Shown here piece after piece: positions 13,101-23,260 of a DNA stretch of 64,000 nt. Within the stretch, counting starts at the first letter, position 1, and every line of letters starts with the position of its first letter. Position numbers and translations under genes: made by a program. The stretch is taken from contig OX419756.1 of NCBI GenBank assembly GCA_948567375.1, positions 42,758,552-42,822,551 of the forward strand. Reading direction: 5' to 3'. The stretch is from Lunularia cruciata (lineage: Eukaryota; Streptophyta; Marchantiopsida; Lunulariales; Lunulariaceae). The notes below the pieces were generated by a model, which did not search any database, was not told the origin of the DNA, and saw only the letters and a program-made list of their open reading frames with translations.

Positions 13101-13380
13101 CCAAGCACAAATTACAGATTGCCCAAAATTGGCAGAAGCAGTATGCCGATGCACACCACCAACACAAAGAATTCAATGTGGGAGATCAAGTCTAGCTATC
13201 AACCACCAACCTCAAGTTAGTTGGTCCTCATAAGCTCAAACCTTGTTTTATTGGATATTTCTCCATCCTTTGTTGCATTAGAGCCGTGGCCTATCACCTT
13301 GAGCTACCACCTCATATGAAGATCCACCCAATATTTCATGTTTCCTTATTACACTTATATGCTCCCCAACCGCCGCACTT
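10189..13380 (+). pseudogene. B1 pol: protease, RT, RNase H, integrase
   Basis: Domains in order: aspartic protease with VLIDTEA (10330-10360, where B2 has VLIDPGA; usual form LIDTGA), RT from about 11010 ([26 protein letters not shown], then FLDDIL in another frame at about 11335-11355), the fingers/thumb block YLGHRVSAEGI (about 11475), RNase H (TTKQEELAIVLATKHWKHYL, VDTDHKPLVYLE, 11890-12010), and integrase (12350-13195, HxxxH and CxxC zone, then ESKDTLLPLVEFAYNN and YGEHPF). More than ten in-frame stops and several frameshifts make it non-functional. Confidence 0.82.
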
Positions 13381-13410
13381 CTCTTCCATCCAAGAAAGTT
13401 GACCTTGTCA

Positions 13411-14101
13411 TGTGAGCCGGCCTGTCTCTCACTCAGGATGAACCTTTGATGGCTATTATGGTAGCATATCATGGACTAAGAAGGCAAGGAACCCCAACTC
13501 CATCATACTCCTCCAAGGCTAACACTCCAAGACTCAAGATATTGCTCACTAGAGAATTCAATGAGAGAGAGATAGTTGCAAATGAAAGGATGATGAGTAC
13601 CTCCTCACCCCTTGTTTATATACTTGTGAAATAGTTATACATCCAAGTTACTAACAACCGTAGTAACTCAAGTTATTAGACTAAAATTCAAGTAAAGTCA
13701 AAAAGTAAAAAGGAATATCTATTCACATGGGCATATTCCACTAGCATGTGATCTTATCTTGACCCAACCACTCAGTCAAGGATTCCTTCACATGGGCTAT
13801 CCTTGGACTATAGAAGAATCTAAAACAAAAAGACTTGCGGGCCCAAGAGTTCTCAACACTTTCTTCAAAGCCAAACAACTAGGAATAGAACCAAGTCAAC
13901 ACACTAGAAATTAGAATAGTGGTGCTTATATTTTCCACTTCCTCTAAAGTAAGGTCCTCTCTATCTTAGCTATAACTAACTCTAGCTAATCATGAATAAT
14001 GTAGAACCATCCTTTATCTCTATATAAATAATATCTCTCAAGTACTTATAATACCAAGCTAAATATCACAATACCACACACATGCACAAATGGGTGTTTC
14101 A
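13411..14101 (-). repeat. 3' LTR of C
   Basis: 691 bp, aligning over nearly all its length with 26190-26891. In sense orientation it starts TGAAACACCCATTTGTGC and ends CCGGCTCACA. The 5' LTR ends CCGGCTCATATTTTTGG and TTACA, so this copy lacks the outermost bases or belongs to a subtype. A TATA-like CTATATAAATAA lies at about 14020 on the plus strand. Confidence 0.82.
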
Positions 14102-14115
14102 TTTACCCCCGGACT
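14102..14115 (-). other. Polypurine tract of C
   Basis: On the minus strand AGTCCGGGGGTAAA ends directly at the TG of the 3' LTR. A short G-rich purine run here is the expected plus-strand primer of an LTR element and helps fix both orientation and LTR boundary. Confidence 0.65.
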
Positions 14116-14388
14116 AAGTTTTCACTTTGTCCTCAAAGTGAAGGTCTCTTTACCTTCTATGAAATATCTTCAACTTATCATGGTTAATCTAATCAAAGTG
14201 TTTTCCTCCCAACTCCTTGAGATCATAGGTGTAATTGCCCCACACCTTCTCCTCTATAAAAGGTCCAAAGTACTTAGGCAGAAACTTCTTTTGCACTCTC
14301 TTGAATCAAATAAAATCAAACAACATTACTCAATCACCTTCTTTGAAAGGCTTCACCTTCTTCTTGCCTTGCTTCTTGTCATAGATGT
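14116..14388 (-). pseudogene. C integrase C-terminal tail (distal part)
   Basis: Minus-strand reading gives a KKVKPFKEGD-like block next to the A1 insertion, then FLPKYFGPFIEEKVWG and HDKLKIF-type words. This is the non-catalytic tail of a Gypsy integrase. It joins directly to 20036 across the A1 insertion (the bases read ...CATAGATGT then CCTTTC...), which shows that A1 landed in this coding stretch. It has stops and is dead. Confidence 0.65.
14384..14388. repeat. Target-site duplication of A1 (left)
   Basis: GATGT, repeated exactly at 20036-20040 on the other side of A1. A 5-bp direct repeat is what Gypsy integrase produces. Confidence 0.9.
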
Positions 14389-14547
14389 TGTAACAATATG
14401 GAGTTTAGCAACGAAGTCAGTCAGGCTCACGAAGTAGCACATAAGACAAATTAGCCTAGAATATTCCGGAAGTATCTAAGAAGCTTCTTGGGAAGCTTCC
14501 CGGTTAGCTTAGCTTGCACCTTAAGTAAGTAGTTTCTAGAAGAAAGC

Positions 14548-14560
14548 TTCTAGAAGCTTC
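14548..14560. promoter_or_regulatory. Heat-shock-element-like site in A1 5' LTR
   Basis: TTCTAGAAGCTTC fits the three-unit heat-shock element TTCnnGAAnnTTC exactly; a fourth unit upstream is one base off. It lies about 140 bp before the TATA box. The matching site in the 3' LTR is 19769-19781. Such sites are bound by heat-shock factors in plants. Function here is inferred from the sequence only. Confidence 0.6.
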
Positions 14561-14701
14561 CAACTAGCTTAGCTTGCATGCCAAGTAGGCGGCTTCTAGA
14601 AGGAAGCTTCTTGAGAAGCTTCCTAGTTAACTTGGCTTGCACTCTAAGAAAGCGGCTTGAGGAAGCTTCTTGAGAAGCTTCTCAAAGGCCTTGTATGCTA
14701 C

Positions 14702-14710
14702 CTATAAATA
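14702..14710 (+). promoter_or_regulatory. TATA box of the A1 LTR promoter
   Basis: CTATAAATA, kept in every family A LTR in the window (for example about 19922, and in reverse at about 35134-35142 and 40658-40666). It stands about 20 bp downstream of the last GAAGCTTC pair, the right place for a Pol II promoter. Confidence 0.72.
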
Positions 14711-14815
14711 CCAAAGCCAAAGCTCATGCTAGGCATTTGAAGTTTTCCCTCATTCAAGTGTCCCAATGCGAGTTTCCATTCTCCTATTTCTCTCCTTGGT
14801 TTCGGTCTTTTACAT

Positions 14816-14827
14816 TGGTATCAAAGC
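14816..14827 (+). other. Primer-binding site of A1
   Basis: TGGTATCAAAGC one base after the 5' LTR. It differs at one base from the complement of plant initiator-Met tRNA (TGGTATCAGAGC). Confidence 0.82.
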
Positions 14828-15079
14828 AGGAATGGGATGGATGGAATTTATGGACCACCAAATCCACTTCCGCCAAACCATTGGGACTTTCATGTCCAGA
14901 TATTACCAAAGCATTGTTTCACACAATTCATCACCTCATGCTTTGGGCAGGATTTTCTACATATGATCACCGTGTCAGAGGAACCCTTGATACTTCCAGT
15001 TGTAACTTATGGAGAATGATGGACGTGTTGTATCTATGTGTTAATCAACTAGATAAATTGAGGGTAGTGGATTAGGGTA

Positions 15080-15960
15080 GTAGCAATGGCAGCAATACCG
15101 GATGTTATCCTTGCAATGCAACAACAAATCGAACATCTTACTTGATTGTTGGATGAACAAGACCAGTAACGACAGATACAGATAGACAGAGCGCCACTTC
15201 GAGACGGAGAAGATTGCATTCGATTTCCAAAACCCAAGGTGTTTGAAGGTAAGAATGTTCCAAGCACAATGGAGAATTTTGTGTTTGACTATGAACGTTA
15301 CTTTGAAGCCACCAATCTTCAAGACGAGCGGAAAAAAATTCTCTTGGCTTCTAGCAAGTTGGATGGCATGGCAGAACTTTGGTGGCGATTCCAAGAAGAA
15401 AGAGCTGAACGACAAATTGTTACACCAATTTTGACATGGGCAGAATTCAAGGATGCAATACTTGGTCAATTTCAAACTATAAATGCCACTCGAGCTGCAC
15501 AAGATAAATTGGCGGAGTTGAGGTAGATTGGCTCGGTGAGAAGCTATATCACACAATTTCAAAATATCATCATGCAAATTCCAGATATCCAAGAAGGTGA
15601 AGTTCTGGATCAATTTGTGCGAGGATTGAACTCACAAACCAGATTGGAGGTGACCATGCGAGGGCCACAAAACATAGAAGAAGCCATGCAATTGGCTGAG
15701 CGTTTTGATTCCATAGTTGCGACAACTTGGTCTTGACCTTGACCTACACAAAACCTACCAGTACCACGAGTGGAAGAACCGGTACCAATGGAGATTGATG
15801 CTATCCAACAAAGACCACTTGGCACAACAGATAGAGAAAGATTACAACAAAATGGAGGTTTCTTTTATTGTCGCCAAGTTGGACATTGCATTGCTGAATG
15901 TCCACTTAGGAATGGGCGACCTCGACAAGTTGCCCAGATGGAGTTTGTGGAATAGAATGA
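15080..15960 (+). pseudogene. A1 gag
   Basis: Capsid/nucleocapsid region in one frame. Blocks: KPKVFEGKNVPSTMENFVFD (15232-15290), DGMAELWWRFQEER (about 15361-15405), GSVRSYITQFQNIIMQIPD (about 15534-15590) and AEPMEIDAIQ-like linker (about 15780). The zinc knuckle FFYCRQVGHCIAEC (about 15862-15900) has Phe where the first Cys is expected, so the metal site is damaged; A2 keeps that Cys. A TAG at 15524-15526 stands where A2 has a Gln codon CAG, and further stops occur at about 15734 and 15956. Confidence 0.85.
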
Positions 15961-16011
15961 TCAGGAAAACAAAGAATCCCATTAGGATATTTCGAGCCGC
16001 CTATTGGGAGC

Positions 16012-18400
16012 TTGATTAGTTCCAATGGGATTGAAGGCTCGACCTATGCAAGTTTGCTTCACTTGCAAGGTACTATATCTAATTGGGGTTGTAGGATTTT
16101 GGTTGATTCTGGAAGTTCAGAGAATTGCATATCTATGCAAGTAGCAAAGGAATTGGGTATTCCTATCAAGCTAGTGATTGGAAGTAGTTTGATGATGGCG
16201 GATGGTAGAAAAGGTTCTGCATTCCATACCTCGCATCTTGTTACCTTCAAGATTGGGAAGGAGTATTTGGAGTGTATGAGGTTTGTAGTGGCACCTCTAC
16301 ACTATGATATCATTCTGGGTCTACCTTGGCTTGAACGTCATAAGGTTTAATTTGATTCGACCCCACGTCAAATTCAAGTACAATACCAAGGTAGGAATTT
16401 CCGATTAGGTTGTCTGGCACCTCTAAGTAAGACACCTAAGAATAGTCAGTCCCAAGATGGGAAGTTTGTTGAGAAGGAAGCCATAGAGCAAATCTGGAAG
16501 GGAGATGAGTCCCAAGATGGGAAGTTTGCCAAGAAGGCAACCATGGAGCAAGCTTGGAAGAGAGATGAGTCCCTAGAAGGGAAGTTTGTTAATAAAGTAG
16601 CCATAGAGCAAGCTTTGGAGGAAGATAAGTTTTTATTTGTAGTGGGGATCAAGCCGATTGCACAAGAACAATCCGAGGAGGGCCAAGTGCCGCATCAAGC
16701 AACGGTTGATCAGATAGTTCAGGAGTTTGCAGATGTGTTTTCAGATGATCTGCCAAAGGGATTACCCTCTGATCGAGGTATGCACTTCAAGATCAAGTTA
16801 TTGCTAGGGAGTACTCCAGTGAGTAGACCAATCTATCGGCTCTCACCAAAGGAGTTGGAGGAGTTGCAAACAACACTTACAGAGTTGTTGGAGAAGGATT
16901 TCATACGACATAGTACCTTTCCGTGGGGAGCACTAGTACTATTTGTTCCAAAGAAGGATGGAGGACTTTGTTTCTGTATTGATTACCGTGGGCTCAATAA
17001 GCAAACCATGAAGAATGCATATCCCTTGCCTCGGATCGATGACCTGCTTGATCAATTAAGAAGAGCACGCTACTTTTCCAAGCTAGATCTTCGTAGCAAC
17101 TATTGGCAAATTCCTATTGAAGGAGAGGACGTGCAAAAGATTGCCTTTTGCACAAGGTATGGACATTTTGAGTGGAGAGTTCTACCTTTTGGACTCACTA
17201 ATGCTCCAGCAGTCTTCATGGATCAGATGCATCGGGTGTTGGAGGGACTATTGGATCAGTCCGTGGTAGTGTTCTTAGATGATATCTTAATCTATAGTAG
17301 GACAAAGGCAGAACACATGAATCATGTGCGAGAAGTCCTAAGACGACTACGACAATGGAAATTTTACTACAAGAAGTTAAAGTGTGCTTTTTGGCAGAAG
17401 AAGGTTACCTTCTTGGGTCATAAGATCTCATCAGAGGGGATCAAGATGGAAGAAGAGAAGATCAAGGCCATTACTGATTGGCCTACCCCAAAGGATGCTA
17501 CCGAAGTACAAGCATTCAATGGATTGGCCAGTTTTTATCGACGGTTCATCCACTATTATGCTCACGTGGCTGCACCATTGACTGACCTCTTGGGAAAGAA
17601 CTCGAGCTTCCAATGGACCACCAAGCATGAAGAAGCATTCTAGAAGTTAAAGCATATGGTGTCTTCAAGACCCATTCTTCAACCATATGATCCTCAACTA
17701 CCTTGTGTGGTTGATTTTGATGCTTCTAACTTTGCAATTGGAGCGGTGTTGCAACAAGAATTTCTAGATGGACTACATCCTATTGCCTTTGTGTCTCGCC
17801 AACTAAATACAGCTGAAAGAAATTACTTTGCTTGAGATCGAGAACAACTTGCAATGGTATATGCCACCAAAGTATGGAGGCATTATCTCTTGGGGAAACA
17901 AGTGATCATGCAAACTGATCACAAGCCATTGTTGCAGACCTTACACCTAGAGCACATGAAGAGTCGACATCATCGATGGGAAGAGCAACTCCAATTGTTC
18001 AACATCAAACTTGAGTACAAACCAGGTCGGTTCCATGTCATCCCTGATGCTCTATCATGACGACCTGATTTGAAGTCTCTTCCTCTCATCACGGCAGCAA
18101 TTACGACAGTGTCAATTGATCCCAAGATTCATCACGAGTTTCGGTTAGCTCTCCAGCAAGCTCCCTTCTTCCAAATGGTACATGGTCGACTAACAACAAG
18201 TGACAAGGAGTACAACACCTTCTCCTTCAAGGAAGGCCTTCTATTCCATGCATACCAGATCTATGTTCCAGCCAAAGGTGATCTTCAACTTGTGCGCCTT
18301 CAAGAAGCCCATGATTTACCCATTGCTGGTCACATGGGTGTAGACAAGACCTTGGGTACCTTCCAACATCAATGGTGGTGGCCCAACATGACACAGGATG
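16012..18400 (+). pseudogene. A1 pol: protease, RT and RNase H
   Basis: One frame with stops. The protease has ILVDSGSSENC (about 16093-16125). A linker with three 60-bp repeats follows. RT is the best preserved part (16543-17643): [72 protein letters not shown], and the catalytic VFLDDILIYS (about 17269-17298). RNase H shows VDFDASNFAIGAVLQQ (about 17712), MVYATKVWRHYLLGKQ and TDHKPLLQTL (about 17917). Stops at 17641, about 17833, 18058 and 18403 disable it. The zinc-binding start of integrase (HDLPIAGHMG) is at about 18310. Confidence 0.9.
16444..16623 (+). repeat. Three 60-bp tandem repeats in the pol linker
   Basis: Three in-phase 60-bp units (starting at about 16447, 16507 and 16567) encode 20-residue repeats of the form ES-DGKF--K--EQ-WK. 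They lie between protease and RT. The A2 copy has the same three units at about 38440-38625. Spacing is exactly 60 bp, so the frame is kept. Confidence 0.88.
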
Positions 18401-19360
18401 TTTGAGAATTTGTCTGATCGTGTGAGAGCTGCCAACGTAACAAGGCCAGCAACCAGAAGCCGGGTGGACTCCTTCAACCGCTTGCCATTCCATCAGCTTG
18501 TTGGGAGCATGTGAGCTTGGATCTCATCACATCCTTGCCAAAGACAAAACAAGGACACACCGCCATTGTGGTGTTTGTGGATAAGCTTAGTAAGCAAATC
18601 CATTTGGCACCAACCTGTGATACCATGGATGCTCCAACCTTAGTGCAAATCTACTTCAACAATGTCTTCAAGCATCATGGAATGCCATGCGTACTCATCT
18701 CCGACCGTGATCCTTGCTTTATCGGGAAGTTTTGGCAAGCACTATTTCAGATACTTGGCACTAAGCTTGCTTTGTCCACGGCCTATCATCCTCAAACTGA
18801 TGGACAAACCAAACGTGAAAATTGTACATTGGAGGATATATTGCGTGCCTTCGTCAATGTCCACCATACCAATTGGGATGAATGTCTTGCCATTGCCAAA
18901 TTTTCCTACAACAATTCCAAACAGGCAAGCACCGGATTCTCTCTTTTTTTCTTAATTTTGGCCAAGATCCGCTTGTTCCAGATTCTCTTCTTGCTCCACC
19001 TCCATCTCAGGTTCCTCATACTTCCATATTCTTGACCACTATATCCCAATCTCTCCAACAAGCCAAGTCTCACCTCCTTGTTGCTAAAATCGCCAAAAAA
19101 AATATGCATACTACCGTCGTCTAGATCTCACCTTCAAAGTCGGTGATAAAGTCATGTTATCCTCTAGTAACCTCCCTCTCCCACTTGATACCCAAGTTTG
19201 TAAACTTGCCCCTAATTGGATAGGACCCTTTGATATCACCCAAATTGTCTCTCCTGTTGCTTATCGTCTTGCCTTGCCTTGTCACATGCGTATCCATCCT
19301 GTCTTTCATGTTTCCAAGTTGAAACCCTTTGTTCCTAACCCCTCTTCCTTTTCCGCTTGA
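18401..19360 (+). pseudogene. A1 integrase
   Basis: After HDLPIAGHMG comes the CESCQRNK half of the HHCC zinc site (about 18420-18445), then the core: VSLDLITSLP with the first Asp (about 18511), VLISDRDPCFIGKFWQ with the second (about 18690-18735), AYHPQTDGQTKRENCTLE with the Glu (about 18780-18830), and SYNNSKQAST. A run of T near 18941-18950 shifts the frame compared with A2, and another shift falls near 19100. The C-terminal SH3-like part continues at 19154-19360 ([21 protein letters not shown]). It would insert the cDNA copy in the nucleus if intact. Confidence 0.86.
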
Positions 19361-19380
19361 GTCCAACCTCCCCCTCTTCC

Positions 19381-19590
19381 TATCCCTATCAATGATCATG
19401 AGGAGTACAAAGTTGATCATATTCTTGTGCGTTGCCACATTCAACAAGGCCGTCGCCAACATACAGAGTACAAGGTCCTTTGGAAAGGGTATCCCCTTCA
19501 TGATGCCACTTGGGAACCTCTTTCTCACATCCACAATGCACAGACGGCCATCCAGGAATTTGAAGCTTCATTGGCAACAAGGATGTCACC
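19381..19590 (+). pseudogene. A1 chromodomain
   Basis: A region with TEYKVLWKGYPLHDATWEP (about 19460-19516) followed by a short helix (HNAQTAIQEFEAS) is a chromodomain of the chromovirus type fused to the integrase end. Such domains can guide integration toward particular chromatin. It stands in a different frame from the integrase core because of the upstream slips. It places family A among plant chromoviruses. Confidence 0.86.
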
Positions 19591-19594
19591 AACT

Positions 19595-19609
19595 AGCGGC
19601 AGAGGAATA
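19595..19609 (+). other. Polypurine tract of A1
   Basis: GCGGCAGAGGAATA directly before the TG of the 3' LTR. In A2 the same place reads GGCGGGGGAATA, a cleaner purine run. Probable primer for plus-strand synthesis. Confidence 0.62.
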
Positions 19610-20035
19610 TGTAACAATATGGAGTTTAGCGACAAAGTCAGTCAGGCTCACGAAGTAGCACATAAGACAAATTAGCCTAGAATATTCCGGAAGTATCTAG
19701 GAAGCTTCTTGGGAAGCTTCCCGGTTAGCTTAGCTTGCACCTTAAGTAAGTAGCTTCTAGAAGAAAGCTTCTAGAAGCTTCCGACTAGCTTAGCTTGCAC
19801 GCCAAGTAGGCAGCTTTTAGAAGAAAGCTTCTTGAGAAGCTTCCTAGTTAACTTGGCTTGCACTCTAAGAAAGTGGCTTGAAGAAGCTTCTTGAGAAGCT
19901 TCTCAAGGGCCTTGTATGCTACCTATAAATACCAAAGCCAAAGCTCATGCTAGGCATTAGAAGTTTTCCCTCATTCAAGTGTCCCAATGTGAGTTTCCAT
20001 TTTCCTATTTCTCTCCTCGGTTTCTGTCTTTTACA
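19610..20035 (+). repeat. 3' LTR of A1
   Basis: 426 bp, same ends as the 5' LTR and 17 differences from it by eye. The target duplication GATGT follows at 20036-20040. It keeps the heat-shock-like TTCTAGAAGCTTC at 19769-19781 and the TATA box. Confidence 0.94.
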
Positions 20036-20900
20036 GATGTCCTTTCATTTCCTTTGGGTTTGCTCCACTTGAACCATAGCAACTGCTCTTGTCTCTTCCA
20101 TGAGTTGTTCCTTCCTTGACTTCTTTGCATCACCTCCTTGTGCTTTCTTCAATCTCCTATGAATGCTTTGGAAGGTAGAAAGATCAAAGTGAATAGGTAG
20201 GATAGATGCAATACTATATATCAATTGAAATGGAGAATATCCTGTGGAAGTCTTCATGGTTGTCCTATACTCCCACAAAACTGCATGAATCCTCTTGTCC
20301 CAATGATGTTTAGCCCTCTCCATTTCTGCATCTTTGGCCGACATCATGCACAAGGTCTGATTTGGTTCTCTCTGCCAAGCCATTGGAATTTGGCTTATAG
20401 GATGCAGTTGCTCTATGTGCGATAGAGAAATGTCATAGCATGACTGTAGTAATGCTTCTTGTAAACTCTCCTCCTTGATCAGAAACCAACTCCAAAGTGC
20501 ATCCAAACCTAGTGATAATGCATTCATAAAGAAATCTACCAACTTCATCTTCATTCTTGTACCTTAATGGTCTAGCCTCAACCCACTTGGTAAGATAATC
20601 AGTAACTACCACAATATACCAATTGTTCCTTGGGGTGAGGATCTACAAAATCAATTCCCCACTTCTCAAAAGGTCTTAGCAAAGGAATTGATCTAAGTGA
20701 TAGAGTGGATGTAGAATTTCTAGCAAAAGCTTGACAAACATGAAAAGTTTTGTAATAATCAAGACAATCCTTGAAAATCTCTCTCCAATGGTAACCTGCA
20801 TCTAGAATCTTAAAAGCATTCACCTTTCTTGCAAAGTGTCCTCCGCACACTAAACCTTCATGAAACTCCTTTAAAAGTAGGATTGACTCTTCCTTACCCA
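20036..20900 (-). pseudogene. C integrase
   Basis: Minus-strand reading starts near 20900 with KEFHEGLVCGGHFARK (His pair of the HHCC site), CQAFARNST, then WGIDFVDPHP with the first catalytic Asp (about 20650-20680). The part at 20045-20554 gives RAKHHWDKRIHAVLWEYRTT and STGYSPFQLIYS, the end of the core. The first Cys of the zinc site is not seen (YKTFHVCQ) and the frame breaks between the two parts. Family-level resemblance is to Gypsy integrases without a chromodomain. Confidence 0.78.
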
Positions 20901-20907
20901 CTACTCT

Positions 20908-21400
20908 TCAAAGTAGACCATCTGCTCCTTGGTGAAAAAGAATATACTCCACCATTGTGTAAGGTTTAGATCTTGTTGCAAGGGCCTTCCTCTCCCTAGC
21001 ATGCATCCCTTTTGGATAGTTACCTCTTGTCACAAAATCCACAATCTCTTTGTACTCCATTGGAACCTCTTGAGTGACTGAGATTGTCATGAGCTCCTCA
21101 TATGGGAAGGAATCATCCATTGGCTCATCTCCATCATGATCATAGTCTCTAGATAACAAATCAGCATTTTCATGTTTCTTTCCTGGCCTATCCTCAATTG
21201 TGTAGTCATACTCAAACAAAATTATCATCCACCTTGCTAGTCTCCCTTCAACATTAGGCTTGTTGAAGATGTACTTCAAAGCCTTGTGATCTGTGACAAT
21301 GGTGGCTTTCCCGCCAATCAAGTAGTGTCTTAACTTTTTGAGACCAAAGATCATTGCCAACCCTTCTCTCTCCATGATAGGAGTAACTATTTTCTACTTA
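20908..21400 (-). pseudogene. C RNase H domain and connection
   Basis: EREGLAMIFGLKKLRHYLIG and TDHKALKYIFNKPNVEGRLA with PGKKHENADLLSRD are the standard words of a Gypsy RNase H domain, which removes the RNA template. The domain continues upstream at 21398-21724 with KPFILYTNASNVAIG (the first catalytic position reads Asn where Asp is usual) and PITYAS. Confidence 0.82.
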
Positions 21401-22515
21401 AACCATCTGCCCACTAGCATAAGTTATTGGATGATCATGCCCATCTTGGTCTAATTGACTAAGAGTGCATCCTATAGCTACATTAGAAGCATTAGTGTAG
21501 AGGATGAAAGGCTTACTCCAATCAGGTTTAGCAAGAATTGGAGCTACAACAAAGGATTTCTTGAGCTCCTCAAAAGCTTTGAGAGCCTCCTTGTCTTCTA
21601 AAATCACCATGTAATCTACATCCTTCTTCATGTAGATGGTCAATGCATAAGCTTTGTTGGAAAATGAGAAGATGAACCTCCTATAGTACCCAGCCATCCC
21701 CAAGAATTGGCATACCTTTGTCAAGCTTGAAGTGAATGGAGGTTTGAGATTTTCCTCACCTTCTCAAGATCAACTGCTATTCCATCCTTGGAGATGATGT
21801 GCCCCAAAAGTAGACTTTCTTCACATCCCCAAATACACTTCTTTGGGTTGAGTGATGCATTTGCCTCATCCAAGTGATGCATTTGCCTCATCCAAGCATT
21901 GCAAGACCTTGATCAGGTGCTCAAAGTGCTCCTCCTTGCTCCCATAGACACAAAAGTCATCAATGAAGTCTCTCACACATTGCCCAATGAAAATTTCAAA
22001 TACCTTGTTCATGAACCGTTGGAATGTGGCTGGAGCATTACAAAGCCTAAAAGGCATGACCTTGAAAGCATAGGTTCCCCAAGATATGGTGAATGTGGTG
22101 AGTTGTTGATGCTCTTGTGCAATCTTGATTTGCTTATATCTACTTTAACAACCATCTCCAAAACTATACCTCTCATGACCTACAACCTCCTCCAATATCT
22201 CATCAATCAATGATAATGTGTAGTAGTCCTTCTTGGTAACAACATTGAACTTCTTGTAATCTATACATACTCAAAGCTTGTCATTCTTTTTCTTCACAAT
22301 CACAATTAGAGACACTCATTCTGAATTCTCCACCTCAAAGATGAATCTAACCTCCTTGAGCTTGTCAATCTCCTCCTTCACAACCAAAGATTTTGGTGAG
22401 CTAATGCGATGTTGCTTTTGGCGGATTGGTCTTGCATGTGATTCCACCTCTATCTTGTGCTTTTCCAAGGTGACTTCCTTCAAATCCTTGTAACTGAAAG
22501 CAAACACGTGGATGA
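21401..22515 (-). pseudogene. C reverse transcriptase
   Basis: Fragments in order on the minus strand: ARPIRQKQHRISSPKSLVVK (22440-22380), then MPFRLCNAPATFQRFMNKVF and VRDFIDDFCVYGSKEEHFEH with the catalytic F-IDD motif (22057-21930), and FLGMAGYYRRFIFSFSNKAY (21710-21655). The region between is frame-shifted. A perfect 22-bp tandem duplication at 21851-21872 and 21873-21894 disrupts the part just after the catalytic block. Confidence 0.8.
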
Positions 22516-23260
22516 ACTTGTAGACAATCTCCTCAAAATCTCACCTTTTCCTCCTTGGTAACATTTGGGCCATACTTGAGGGAAGTTAACCTTCTCTCTA
22601 CCTCCTCATGTGTCAATGGTGATTTATCTAGGTCCTTCAAAATCTCTAGCTTAGGTGAAATCTATAGCACACAAGGGATATATATCTGAATCTGATTCAA
22701 ATTCATCTTCCTCCATAGAAGTCTCCTCCTCCATGCTTGTGTCCAGACTTGAAGCTCCTTCTTCAAAATCTGATTCCCAATAATAAAAAATGGTGTATTT
22801 GAATGTAAAGTGTTGGTGGTGTTAGTCACAAGAATTGTGACTCTATGTTTTGATGGCCCAATCCTCAAGTACCCTTTGTGCCATCAATCAATTGTGCGTG
22901 CTGCTCTCAACCATGGCCTCCCAAGAAGTAAGTCATAGCTTGAATTCTTCAAGATTTGGAAGTCATGAGATTTGAACTCCCATAACTGAAACTACCACCT
23001 TGTCCATCACCCCTATTGGTCAAACTTGTTATTTTTTTGCCATGCTCACCATAAATGTTGAAGATCTAAAAGGTATCATACCCAACTTCTTCATCAACCT
23101 TTTTGACATGACATTCACTATTGATCCGACATTCACTATTGATCCTCCATCAACCAATGCATCCTTGATGTTGTGACCATTCACTCTCACATCAATCTTG
23201 GAGGCATATTCACAAGCCTCCCACGGTGCTAGCTTGGCATCCACCACCCCGTTGATATTG
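22516..23260 (-). pseudogene. C protease region
   Basis: At 23029-23247 the minus strand reads KIDVRVNGHNIKDALVDGGS followed by a repeated short block IVNV and then MSKRLMKKLG. LVDGGS is a retropepsin-like active site (usually LIDSGA or VDGGS in this Gypsy group). An exact 18-bp duplication at 23110-23127 and 23128-23145 inserts six residues beside the active site. 22516-23028 is a linker in which I see only scattered similarity. Confidence 0.7.

Larger units (their letters stand above)
7703..13410 (+). mobile_element. B1: family B chromovirus, 3' truncated
   Basis: Ty3/Gypsy element with one LTR (7703-8496), a primer-binding site, gag with a zinc knuckle, protease, RT, RNase H and integrase, all on the plus strand. 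It stops after the integrase C-terminal region, without chromodomain or 3' LTR, exactly where a family C LTR begins at 13411. Coding is broken by many stops. The sister copy B2 at 28423-41031 shows what is missing. It is more decayed than B2. Confidence 0.85.
14389..14814 (+). repeat. 5' LTR of A1
   Basis: 426 bp, TGTAACAATATGG to GTCTTTTACA. It contains seven perfect GAAGCTTC palindromes (near 14480, 14492, 14553, 14603, 14615, 14662 and 14674) and a TATA box CTATAAATA at 14702-14710. The repeat-rich half is therefore the U3 promoter part. The 3' LTR has the same length. Confidence 0.95.
14389..20035 (+). mobile_element. A1: complete family A chromovirus nested in C
   Basis: 5647-bp Ty3/Gypsy element with two 426-bp LTRs, primer-binding site, gag, protease, RT, RNase H, integrase, chromodomain, polypurine tract and a perfect 5-bp target duplication. 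The LTRs differ at 17 of 426 positions counted by eye (15 transitions), so it is a fairly old insertion. Pol stays mainly in one frame from 16012 to 19035 but has stops in it. Nothing is missing structurally, so it is a good reference for the family. Confidence 0.95.

Noticed and set aside
15041-15613. 190-residue minus-strand open frame
   Set aside because: Antisense shadow of the A1 gag, with no family signature of its own.
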